A DNA stretch of 64,000 nucleotides from Persephonella hydrogeniphila. GTDB lineage: Bacteria > Aquificota > Aquificia > Aquificales > Hydrogenothermaceae. The stretch lies in contig NZ_OBEI01000002.1 of assembly GCF_900215515.1 (NCBI RefSeq), positions 1-64,000 of the forward strand, read 5' to 3'. A model generated the notes under the pieces. The model saw nothing but the letters and a program-made list of their open reading frames with translations. It was not told where the DNA came from and searched no databases. The translations under genes were made by a program, and so were the position numbers. Positions 54,025 to 62,300 of the stretch are shown here, piece by piece. Within the stretch, counting starts at the first letter, position 1, and every line of letters begins with the position of its first letter.

Positions 54025-54118
54025 ATTTGTTCCTGCTTTTATTTTTGAATATATTATATCAGTCTGCCTTTTAGTTGTATAATAAAAGGAAAACTATTTT
54101 ATTAATATCGGGGTTTTT

Positions 54119-54526
54119 ATGGGAAAAATCATCCAGTTTCCGGGGAAAAACAACGGCAATAATGACAAAAATGAAGAAACCAAAGTCAGATCAATATACT
54201 CTAAGGAAACTTTTTCTGAGACTGTCAGAAAAGGTGTAGAGGAGTATATACTGGGTAATTTTGCTGTTAAAAATATATTAGGTATGGATATTGTGTACAA
54301 AGTGAATAATAATGAGATAGGAGTTGTAGGTGCTATAGCCTACGAACATAAAAGAAGACCTCTAACGTATATAGCAGATTTTATAGGTAAAGGATTTATC
54401 GATAAAAAAAGCGGTAAAGTTATTATTGATAATCTTGCCTTTAGAGAAGGTGAGAGAGAACTTTATAACTCGATTGAGAAAATAATGAAAGCAAAAAAAA
54501 TTTTACCTGATATAAAGGAGTTTTAG
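54119..54526 (+). CDS. Hypothetical protein
   Basis: 135 aa, charged, with an Asn/Lys/Glu-rich low-complexity stretch at residues 9-22. The middle (60-95) alternates hydrophobic and charged residues in beta-like pattern. No known motif is visible. It ends 2 nt before the nitronate monooxygenase-like gene, so the two are probably in one operon. Confidence 0.7.
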   Translation: MGKIIQFPGKNNGNNDKNEETKVRSIYSKETFSETVRKGVEEYILGNFAVKNILGMDIVYKVNNNEIGVVGAIAYEHKRRPLTYIADFIGKGFIDKKSGKVIIDNLAFREGERELYNSIEKIMKAKKILPDIKEF

Positions 54527-54528
54527 TA

Positions 54529-55644
54529 ATGCCATTACCACCACTTAGAATAGGAAGATATGAGATAAAGTACCCGATAATACAGGGGGGAATGGGTGTT
54601 GGAGTATCATGGGAAAATCTTGCCGGAAATGTAAGCAAAGAAGGTGGATTAGGAGTCGTATCTTCTGTAGGAACCGGTTATCGCCATCCAAACTACGTTA
54701 AGCTAAAAGATGGAAGGCCTATAGGAAGCAAGTATATACACAGCAAGGAAGCTCTCCAGAGAATAATAAGGGATGCTAAGGAGATAGCAGGGGGAGAGAA
54801 TGCGGTTATTGGTGTGAATATCCTTTATGCGATAACAGATTTTGGAAGGGTTGTAAGAGATTCTGTTGAGGCAGGTGCCAACATCATTATTGTAGGAGCT
54901 GGACTTCCCCTCACTCTTCCAAAGTATGCTCCTGAGGAACATCTTGCTCTGGTACCTATTGTGTCATCAGCCAGAGCTTTAAGGGTTATATGTAAACACT
55001 GGAAGAAAAAATACAACAGACTCCCTGATGCTGTTGTTGTTGAAGGTCCAAAATCAGGAGGTCATCAGGGGATACCCTACGAGGACTGTTTCAAGCCAGA
55101 GTTTCAACTGGAAAATCTTGTACCGGAAGTTATAAAAGAGAGGGACAAATGGGGAGATTTTCCTGTAATAGCTGCCGGAGGTATATGGGACAAGAAGGAT
55201 ATAGAGTTCTACCTGAATCTTGGAGCTGCAGGTGTTCAGATGGGAACAAGATTTGTAGGAACTTATGAATGTGATGCATCAGATGAGTTTAAAAAAGTTA
55301 TTATAAATGCAAAAAAAGAAGATATTATACTTCTGAAATCCCCTGTCGGTTACCCTGCAAGGGGAATAGTAACACAACTGATTAAAGATATAGAAGAAGG
55401 TAAAGCTCCAGAGGTTAAATGCGTCTCAAACTGTGTTGTTCCCTGTAACCATGGTGAAGAGGCAAAAAAAGTAGGGTTCTGCATAGCTGACAGACTGGGA
55501 GATGCTTATTTAGGCAGAAGAGAAACAGGATTGTTTTTCAGTGGTTCTAACGGTTACAGGATAAAAAGGCTTGTTCACGTCAAGGATCTTATGAGGGAGC
55601 TTGTGGAAGGTATCCCTTCTGGACAGGATTTACCTCAAGAGTAG
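54529..55644 (+). CDS. Nitronate monooxygenase/2-nitropropane dioxygenase family protein
   Basis: 371 aa FMN TIM-barrel of the NPD family (also related to FabK enoyl reductases). Typical parts: YPIIQGGMGVGVSWENLA, the GLGVVSSVGTGY loop, VVEGPKSGGHQG and AAGGIWDKKDIEFYLNLGAA with GTRF. A C-terminal Cys-rich stretch (KCVSNCVVPC) is a feature of one subgroup. Substrate unknown. The stop abuts the convergent LonB-type stop with no gap. Confidence 0.88.
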   Translation: MPLPPLRIGRYEIKYPIIQGGMGVGVSWENLAGNVSKEGGLGVVSSVGTGYRHPNYVKLKDGRPIGSKYIHSKEALQRIIRDAKEIAGGENAVIGVNILYAITDFGRVVRDSVEAGANIIIVGAGLPLTLPKYAPEEHLALVPIVSSARALRVICKHWKKKYNRLPDAVVVEGPKSGGHQGIPYEDCFKPEFQLENLVPEVIKERDKWGDFPVIAAGGIWDKKDIEFYLNLGAAGVQMGTRFVGTYECDASDEFKKVIINAKKEDIILLKSPVGYPARGIVTQLIKDIEEGKAPEVKCVSNCVVPCNHGEEAKKVGFCIADRLGDAYLGRRETGLFFSGSNGYRIKRLVHVKDLMRELVEGIPSGQDLPQE

Positions 55645-57963
55645 CTATTTTTTACCTTTTATCGCCTGCTGGTAGTATTCTACTAGTTTTTCTTTTATCT
55701 GCCTGTGGAACTCAAGAGGATTCATTTCTGTTAATATTTTTACGGCATCATCTACTGTATCTACTGTGTAGATATGAAACTTTTTCTCCCTTACAGCCTC
55801 CAACACCTCTTCATCAAGAATTATATTGTCAAAATTCCGGGAAGGAACTATAACACCTTGATTTCCTGTAAGTCCAATAACTTTGCAGACTTTGTAAAAC
55901 CCTTCTATCTTTTCCTTTATTCCCCCCACAGGCTGTATATTTCCCAGCTGATCTACAGAGCCTGTTATAGATATATCCTGTCTTACAGGTATTTCTCCTA
56001 TACTTGATAAAACAGCAATAAGCTCAGCAGCAGATGCACTGTCTCCCTCAACCTCTCCGTAGGATTGTTCAAAGGCTATACTGCACGAAAGGGCAAGGGG
56101 AGTATCTTTTCCGTATTTTTGCCCTACATATCCTGAAAGGATCATAACCCCTTTACTGTGTATAGGTCCGCTCAGCTCTACCTCCCTTTCTATATTTATT
56201 ATCCCCTTTTCTCCTATGTAAGAAGCCGCTGTAATTCTGCTTGGTTTACCAAATGAGAAATCTCCAAGTTCAATAACCGATAAGCCATTCACCTGAGCTG
56301 CTTTTTTCCCTTTTATGTCTACTATTAGTTTCCCTTCTCTGAAAAGCTCTCTGATCTTTTCCTCTATCAGATTGAGCCTGAAACGTCTATTTTTTATTAT
56401 CCTTTTTACAGTTTCTCCAGTTATATACTTCTTATCTGACAGAGCATCTGCTTCTCTGAGTATATCTGTGAGAACAGAAAATATAGTATTTATCTTTTTT
56501 CTGCTTCCTGATCGTTCTACAGCATATCTGAAAAGTTCTGTTAAGCCATCTGTATCAACATCCTTTAATTTTTCCTGAACAATTATATTTTTTACAAGAA
56601 TCGGAAATCTGTTTATTATCTCTTCATTTATATCAACCACAGGGTCAAACTCTGCCTTTACCTTAAAAAGTCTGTTAAAGTCAGAATCGTAGAGGGACAA
56701 AACTCTGTATAAAAAAGAATCTCCAACAAGAACCACCGTTATATTAAATGGCACAGGCTCAGGATATATTCCTACATGGAAAGGAAAAACTTCCTCAAAT
56801 GGATAGTGGGAAAGATATATCTTTTTGTGGAATATTATCCTTTTGAGATTTTCCCATAGAAGAGGATTTTTCAGCACATCTTTTGCTTTTAGAACTATAT
56901 ACCCTCCTCTGACTTTAAACAGACTTCCAGCAACAATACTCATATGATCTGCATAAAGTATTCCCATCTCGGCTTTGTAAGATATATATCCAAAAAGACT
57001 TTTAAATGTCGGAATCTGCTCATACAGAACAGGTGCACCTTCCTGTTTAGAGTTATCAACAACAACATTTATACGAAATATATCTATCTCCCTTTCTACA
57101 GCTTTCTGGAGAAGAAAATCCCCTTCAAACATCTTCCATCTGATAAATATATCGATTCTTTCAGCTATATGCCTTTTTAGATAATTTAAAAAGTCTGTAA
57201 TCTGAGGTATCTTTCTGTATTTTTCCTCCACTTTAAAAAAAGCGTTATCTACTACATATCTTGAAACTTTTTCTTTTAGTTCTCTGAGATTTTCAAAAAG
57301 CTGGTAATCCAGATCCCTGAGTTGTCTGAGATAATCACGAAATTTCTCATCAAAAAGTTCAAGTTTTTTTTCAAACTCTACTTTTATCTCTGGAATTTTT
57401 AGGAACTCAGGTGAGGCTTTACCCTGAACTACAGGTAAAAATTGAATACCGGCAGGAGTTATAACAGGTGCAAGTCCATAGTTTTGGGCATCTTTTTTTA
57501 GAGCTTCCAGCACCTTCTGTTTTTTTTCTTCTATATTTTTAATAAGTCTAACCTTTTCATCTTCAAACTCTTTGCTTTCAAACTGTCTTACTACCGTCTC
57601 TTTCAGATTTTCTATTATCCTGTCAATATCCTTAGATAATTTCCTCCCTGTTCCTGCAGGAACCATAACAAATTTCGGCTTTTGAGGTTCTTCAAAATTT
57701 GCATGGTAAAATATATCTTCTGGAGATGGTTTTAAAGCAGCTTCCTTCTTCAATCTGATCAACGAGTAGGTTATCTTTCCGATTCCTTCAGGACCTGCCA
57801 CGTACAGATTATATCCCTCTTTTTCTGTTTTTAGAGCTGTATTAAAAGCATTTTCTACCCTTTCCTGCCCAAAAAAAACAGGTTCAGGTTCCACACTGTA
57901 AGTCGGTTTCTCTATTTTATAAGCTATCCTTATATCTTCTACAGATAAATGCTTTACAGCCAT
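55645..57963 (-). CDS. LonB-type ATP-dependent protease
   Basis: 772 aa with an N-terminal AAA-like part (Walker A-like AGPEGIGKITYSL near residue 54), a long helical insertion (about 150-260), an AAA core, and a C-terminal S16 protease domain. The catalytic dyad is Ser642 (GDSASA) and Lys683 (GGIKEK). This is the unusual Lon-like group without the LonA N-domain. It lies 1 nt downstream of the DUF2914 gene on the same strand. Confidence 0.92.
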   Translation of the reverse strand: MAVKHLSVEDIRIAYKIEKPTYSVEPEPVFFGQERVENAFNTALKTEKEGYNLYVAGPEGIGKITYSLIRLKKEAALKPSPEDIFYHANFEEPQKPKFVMVPAGTGRKLSKDIDRIIENLKETVVRQFESKEFEDEKVRLIKNIEEKKQKVLEALKKDAQNYGLAPVITPAGIQFLPVVQGKASPEFLKIPEIKVEFEKKLELFDEKFRDYLRQLRDLDYQLFENLRELKEKVSRYVVDNAFFKVEEKYRKIPQITDFLNYLKRHIAERIDIFIRWKMFEGDFLLQKAVEREIDIFRINVVVDNSKQEGAPVLYEQIPTFKSLFGYISYKAEMGILYADHMSIVAGSLFKVRGGYIVLKAKDVLKNPLLWENLKRIIFHKKIYLSHYPFEEVFPFHVGIYPEPVPFNITVVLVGDSFLYRVLSLYDSDFNRLFKVKAEFDPVVDINEEIINRFPILVKNIIVQEKLKDVDTDGLTELFRYAVERSGSRKKINTIFSVLTDILREADALSDKKYITGETVKRIIKNRRFRLNLIEEKIRELFREGKLIVDIKGKKAAQVNGLSVIELGDFSFGKPSRITAASYIGEKGIINIEREVELSGPIHSKGVMILSGYVGQKYGKDTPLALSCSIAFEQSYGEVEGDSASAAELIAVLSSIGEIPVRQDISITGSVDQLGNIQPVGGIKEKIEGFYKVCKVIGLTGNQGVIVPSRNFDNIILDEEVLEAVREKKFHIYTVDTVDDAVKILTEMNPLEFHRQIKEKLVEYYQQAIKGKK

Positions 57964-57964
57964 A

Positions 57965-58351
57965 CTATTTCCAGTGCTCTGTTATCTCAAAACTTTTCCG
58001 TGCAATCTCATTACCGTTTTCATCTTCAACAACAACAGTCCACTCTCCTGTCCACTGTGGAAGAATTTTTTTGGAACTCCATGTTCTGAAAGTGTGATAA
58101 GTAATTCCCAGTTCAACCCTTGCCATCTCATTTCCCTGGTAATACCAGACATGGTATATTTTTGTGGGAATCTTTTCTGTATATATCTTTGTCCAGCAGT
58201 ATACCTTTCCTATATCTGGAGGAAATTTATCTGATATTCCTATCGGTTCTCTATCCTGTATAGCTACAGCAAATTCCATCCCCTGAACTTTTATAGTCTG
58301 GGCAAAAGAAAATGTTACCAGTATCAAAAAAACCCCTATAACTCTCCTCAT
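57965..58351 (-). CDS. DUF2914-domain periplasmic protein
   Basis: 128 aa with a signal peptide (RRVIGVFLILVTFSFA). The remainder fits DUF2914: VYCWTKIYT, KIYHVWYYQGNEMARVELG and the WTGEWTVVVEDENGNEIA end. The function of this domain is not known. It is divergent from the heptahaem cytochrome gene and co-oriented with the downstream LonB-type gene. Confidence 0.85.
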   Translation of the reverse strand: MRRVIGVFLILVTFSFAQTIKVQGMEFAVAIQDREPIGISDKFPPDIGKVYCWTKIYTEKIPTKIYHVWYYQGNEMARVELGITYHTFRTWSSKKILPQWTGEWTVVVEDENGNEIARKSFEITEHWK

Positions 58352-58403
58352 CAGACCCTCCTTTGTACCAGATCAGCTATTTAATTATAAACATAAAACC
58401 AGA

Positions 58404-58432
58404 TTGATAGAAAACCAGTGTTAGAGTATTAT
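58404..58432 (+). promoter_or_regulatory. Putative promoter of the heptahaem cytochrome
   Basis: TTGATA (58404-58409) and TATTAT (58427-58432) with a 17-nt spacer, about 45 nt before the preferred ATG. Each box deviates by one or two bases from consensus. Confidence 0.5.
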
Positions 58433-58477
58433 AGAAATATACTTAATATATTTTATGTTATAAATGGGAGGAGGAAG

Positions 58478-60850
58478 ATGAAAAAAATAGCAATCACATT
58501 CCTCGCTGTAGGTTCTTTATTTTGCTCAAAAGCAGAATACAGTAAGGAGCCACCATTTAGTTTTGATCTGTTAAAGCCTGTGAAGGTAAGAATAGGAGAA
58601 AAAACCATAGATGGATACAATCCAAAGAACGATTACTCTATTTTTATAAATTACGAACTTGGGATGCACTGCGTTGGCTTTGATATGTCTTACTGTTGTG
58701 TTATACCACCTTACAACAGCATACAGGCACAGGCCTTTAAATGCGGCAGCTACGGAAAACTTCCTCAGATGATAACACCTGATGATAAATTAAAACTTTT
58801 TTACTATGTAAAAGACAACAGCTACAGCGAAGGAAATAAGATGAGATACTGGCAGATTCCGAAAGATGCGAATCAAGATGGGGATATGAATGATCCAGGG
58901 GATAACATGGCAAACTATGTATGGACTCATCTGTTTATATATCAAGATCTGGAAGGAACGATTCCTGAAAAATGGTCTGAAAAGGACAGGCTAAGAGTAG
59001 GTAGAGAAATTCAGGTTCCTATAGATGCAGGTCCAAGCGGAAAACCACTTGCTGGAGGTTTTATGGAATTTGCCGGAAGGAAAGGAGGCAATATAGTTTT
59101 TACAGACAGTATGATACCTGCCGTAAAAAATGTTCCCCTTGTTCTGACCGCATCTTACGTTTGGGATGCACTTGGTCTTCCTTTAACAGCATTTAATGAT
59201 AGTAAAAGAAAAGGAACAATAAGAACAATAACAAACAAAGATTTTCAGCCTTATCAGGTTTCTGTTGTTGAGCTTTACAGGGAAGATGGGAGACCTGTAA
59301 AAAAAGATGGAAAGATCGTTTCATTTTTTGGGACAAACCCTGTGGACATCCCTAACTGTTATACGTGTCATTCAGGGGATGGAATAGCTGCCAAACTCTC
59401 AAGGAATAAAGGATTGAAACTCTTTGATAAGGAATACAGTTACTGGAAGAAAAATTACCCAGATATATCAGAATTTATGGCAAGACAGGCTCAGGCTTCT
59501 ATAAACATTCTGGAATTACACGACAAAAATCACAAAACAGACTTTTTGAGGGAATATAATCCAGATGCACCAACAAACAGACTTGGTTCCGTTGGCTCTG
59601 TTTTCTGTGCAGACTGCCACGGAGATAATATATCTGGAGTTCTCCAGTCTCCGAGAAAAACAGCAACAGGTTACAAGCTAAAAAAAGCCAAACCCCTAAC
59701 AGAAGCTATACACTCAAAACACGCAGTAGTTATACCTATGCCTGATAAAGCTGGAAGAACCCAGAACTGTCAAGCATGCCATCCAACACACTGGCAGTCT
59801 GAAGAGATGAACGATTTTTCAACAAACCCATTTCAGATAATAGATGAAGAAGGAAATCCCAGATTCTCTAAATCTGATCAGAGATTATCAGGAGGTGGAT
59901 GTTTCCTGAGAAGGGATGCCCACTCAAACCCATATGTTAAACCTCCATTTTTCCTTAATGAGATAGGAAAATGGTATTTAGAGAATGTGAGTATGAGAGA
60001 TGAAAAGGGGAATAAGATAGATAGTATTAGAGGCCTTACATGTACAAACTGTCACAATCTTCTTGCCCAAAAGCTATATAGATACGACCTACTTGATAAT
60101 GCTGTTGAACAAAAAGGAAGAACTTTACGAAACAAAACGATAAAAGAAGTAGTACAGGAGATAGCAGGGGGAGATATACAGAAATTCAAAGATTTTTATG
60201 CAGATCCAAAAATAAATCATAAACAAAATCCCATTTACTATTACTATTCAAAGCACAAATCTGCCGTCTTAGTAAAAGCAAAAAAAGATAAAGACGGAAA
60301 TTTAGAGCTTCTGCCATGGTATTCAGAGGAAGGAAAAGCTGTAAGATACGAAAAAGCATCTGCAGGTAAAGACTGGTGGCTGTCCCCTTCTGAGCCCCAC
60401 TGTGCAGACTGTCATATAGCACCTTTTGTTGAAAGCGAAGGAGGAAAATACTTTCCTATAGACCAGCCTAAAAAATACTCCCTCTACAGGTACTCTAAAG
60501 CACATGGAGTTATAGCCTGCCAGTCATGCCATGAATCACCACATGGTTTATATCCTGTAAGATATGAAGGAGAAGAAAGAACTGTTGATCTAACTACCCA
60601 CAAACAGGCACTGCAGTTTTCTCCAGATGGAAAGTACACAGGACCTGTAACATGTGCTGCATGTCACACAGTAAATAAATATGGAGTTCCTGTTCAGTTG
60701 ACAGGAACAGAGTACGAAAATGATTACTGGGCTTCGGTTGTTCTGATTCATTTTATGAGGGAAGGAGATCAGAAACTTTCTATACAGGAGCTTGTAGAAA
60801 AATATCCTTACAAAAGATCAAAAGAGATTGTAGAAAAGGGATGGAAATAA
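58478..60850 (+). CDS. Exported heptahaem cytochrome c with an N-terminal haem-free domain
   Basis: 790 aa from ATG 58478 (GGAGGAGGAAG just upstream), chosen because a signal peptide follows directly; an earlier ATG at 58418 has neither. Seven CxxCH sites occur (CYTCH, CADCH, CQACH, CTNCH, CADCH, CQSCH, CAACH). The first is near residue 294, so about 270 residues of the mature N part are haem-free. That part has a GMHCVGFDMSYCCVIPP motif and a Ca-loop-like DANQDGDMNDPGD. Periplasmic electron transfer is likely; the partner is unknown. Confidence 0.88.
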   Translation: MKKIAITFLAVGSLFCSKAEYSKEPPFSFDLLKPVKVRIGEKTIDGYNPKNDYSIFINYELGMHCVGFDMSYCCVIPPYNSIQAQAFKCGSYGKLPQMITPDDKLKLFYYVKDNSYSEGNKMRYWQIPKDANQDGDMNDPGDNMANYVWTHLFIYQDLEGTIPEKWSEKDRLRVGREIQVPIDAGPSGKPLAGGFMEFAGRKGGNIVFTDSMIPAVKNVPLVLTASYVWDALGLPLTAFNDSKRKGTIRTITNKDFQPYQVSVVELYREDGRPVKKDGKIVSFFGTNPVDIPNCYTCHSGDGIAAKLSRNKGLKLFDKEYSYWKKNYPDISEFMARQAQASINILELHDKNHKTDFLREYNPDAPTNRLGSVGSVFCADCHGDNISGVLQSPRKTATGYKLKKAKPLTEAIHSKHAVVIPMPDKAGRTQNCQACHPTHWQSEEMNDFSTNPFQIIDEEGNPRFSKSDQRLSGGGCFLRRDAHSNPYVKPPFFLNEIGKWYLENVSMRDEKGNKIDSIRGLTCTNCHNLLAQKLYRYDLLDNAVEQKGRTLRNKTIKEVVQEIAGGDIQKFKDFYADPKINHKQNPIYYYYSKHKSAVLVKAKKDKDGNLELLPWYSEEGKAVRYEKASAGKDWWLSPSEPHCADCHIAPFVESEGGKYFPIDQPKKYSLYRYSKAHGVIACQSCHESPHGLYPVRYEGEERTVDLTTHKQALQFSPDGKYTGPVTCAACHTVNKYGVPVQLTGTEYENDYWASVVLIHFMREGDQKLSIQELVEKYPYKRSKEIVEKGWK

Positions 60851-61498
60851 TCAGAAGTCTTCAAGGGCAGGATTTACAGGAAGGGTGCCGTAACGGGCAC
60901 CCTCAACTATTACCTTTCTCCCGTTTATCTTTACCCTGTTTTCAGATATCCATTTTATAGCTTGAGGATATACTCTGTGCTCATATTCCAGTATTTTCTC
61001 TGTCAGACTTTCTTCTGTGTCATCTAAAGTTATAGGAACTACAGCTTGAACAATAACAGGTCCAGCATCAAGGTCTCTGGTAACAAAATGGACTGTACAG
61101 CCTGAAAATTTTGCACCGTATTCAATTGCCTGTTTCTGTGCTTTTAATCCCTTAAATGCCGGAGTAAGGGAAGGATGTATATTGATCAGCTTACCTTCAA
61201 ATGTCTTTATAAAATTGTCTGAAAGTATCCTCATATAACCGGCAAGAACAACAAGATCAGGTTTTTCTTTCTTTATTCTATCAACAAGAAATCTGTCGTA
61301 TTCTTCCCTGTTTTCAAAAATTGACGGATCGACAAACTCCCCCTTTATCCTGAATTTTTCAGCGGTCTTCAGACCCCGTGCTTCTTTTCTGTTTGATATT
61401 ACAAGTTTTATCTCCCCTTTTATCTTCCCTGTAGAGTAAGCCTGCGCTATAGCCTCTAAATTAGAACCTCTTCCTGATATAAGAACAACAATATCCAT
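60851..61498 (-). CDS. purN: Phosphoribosylglycinamide formyltransferase
   Basis: 215 aa, formyl-THF-dependent GAR transformylase of purine synthesis. Motifs: VLISGRGSNLEAI, LAGYMRIL, the catalytic INIHPSLTPAFKG (Asn-His), and GCTVHFVTRDLDAGPVI. The stop abuts the heptahaem cytochrome stop with no gap. Confidence 0.96.
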   Translation of the reverse strand: MDIVVLISGRGSNLEAIAQAYSTGKIKGEIKLVISNRKEARGLKTAEKFRIKGEFVDPSIFENREEYDRFLVDRIKKEKPDLVVLAGYMRILSDNFIKTFEGKLINIHPSLTPAFKGLKAQKQAIEYGAKFSGCTVHFVTRDLDAGPVIVQAVVPITLDDTEESLTEKILEYEHRVYPQAIKWISENRVKINGRKVIVEGARYGTLPVNPALEDF

Positions 61499-61587
61499 AG
61501 ATAAAATCCTTTTTTTCTAATTATAACATTGAGGGTCTTTATAATTACACTCCAAAGATAAAAACTATTAAAAATATCAGACATGTA

Positions 61588-61616
61588 TTGAAATATTTAA
61601 TAGATTTATTTATATT
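61588..61616 (+). promoter_or_regulatory. Putative promoter of the pentahaem cytochrome
   Basis: TTGAAA (61588-61593) and TATATT (61611-61616), spacer exactly 17. The predicted transcript would start within about 3 nt of the ATG at 61626, and no ribosome site is present. The region is very AT-rich, so chance is possible. Confidence 0.4.
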
Positions 61617-61625
61617 ATTAATATT

Positions 61626-62300
61626 ATGAGACATTATATAATTTGGGGGAGCTTATTAATATACGCCTTAAGTATAAATGGGAAGGGAGGGGTGGTAGGT
61701 TCTAAACATGATTTAAGCTCATCTACCACTACTCAGATATGTGTATTTTGCCATACACCTCATGGTGCCAGTGATATTGCACAGCCCCTCTGGAACAGGA
61801 ATATATCAGACCTGACAGCATTTCAGATGTATGGGAGTCCTACTATAGACTCAACTATTGATCCATTACCAAACGCTCCTTCTCTGGCATGTTTATCATG
61901 CCATGATGGTGTTTCTGCAGAAGGTGATGCAAGTGCTGTGAATCCTGCAGACACTCATAATCTGAGAAATGGTCCAGGTCCTGGAAGCGTCCCCGATACA
62001 ACATCGCAGCCAAACTGTAATGCATGTCATAACACAGGCTCTGGAATATATCCGAGAAAACTCTGGAGAATAGGGGCAAATCTGATGGATGACCACCCTG
62101 TTTCCATATCATATCCTACCCCTGACCAGGACCCTGATTTTAATATTCCCCCTGATCCACAAAAAGGATGGCCTGACATAAAACTGTTTAACGGTAAAGT
62201 GGAATGTCCAACATGCCATGACCCCCATAACGGACAGCCTTTATTCCTTAGAAAACCCAATGAGTACAGTCAGTTATGTTTTACATGTCATAAAAAATAA
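61626..62300 (+). CDS. Exported pentahaem cytochrome c (doubled CxxCH type)
   Basis: 224 aa with a short hydrophobic leader (IIWGSLLIYALS) and five CxxCH sites: CVFCH (39-43), CLSCH (89-93), CNACH (131-135), CPTCH (194-198) and CFTCH (218-222). Motifs such as FCHTPHGAS and CHDPHNGQP are typical of doubled-CxxCH domain proteins linked to respiratory complexes. It is probably periplasmic. It may share electrons with the heptahaem protein 0.8 kb upstream. Confidence 0.88.
   Translation: MRHYIIWGSLLIYALSINGKGGVVGSKHDLSSSTTTQICVFCHTPHGASDIAQPLWNRNISDLTAFQMYGSPTIDSTIDPLPNAPSLACLSCHDGVSAEGDASAVNPADTHNLRNGPGPGSVPDTTSQPNCNACHNTGSGIYPRKLWRIGANLMDDHPVSISYPTPDQDPDFNIPPDPQKGWPDIKLFNGKVECPTCHDPHNGQPLFLRKPNEYSQLCFTCHKK

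Noticed and set aside
60882-60904. Hairpin AGGGTGCC/GGGCACCCT as a terminator for the heptahaem cytochrome
   Set aside because: It lies within purN codons, 40 nt beyond the stop, and has no T-tract on the plus strand. It is probably a coding coincidence.
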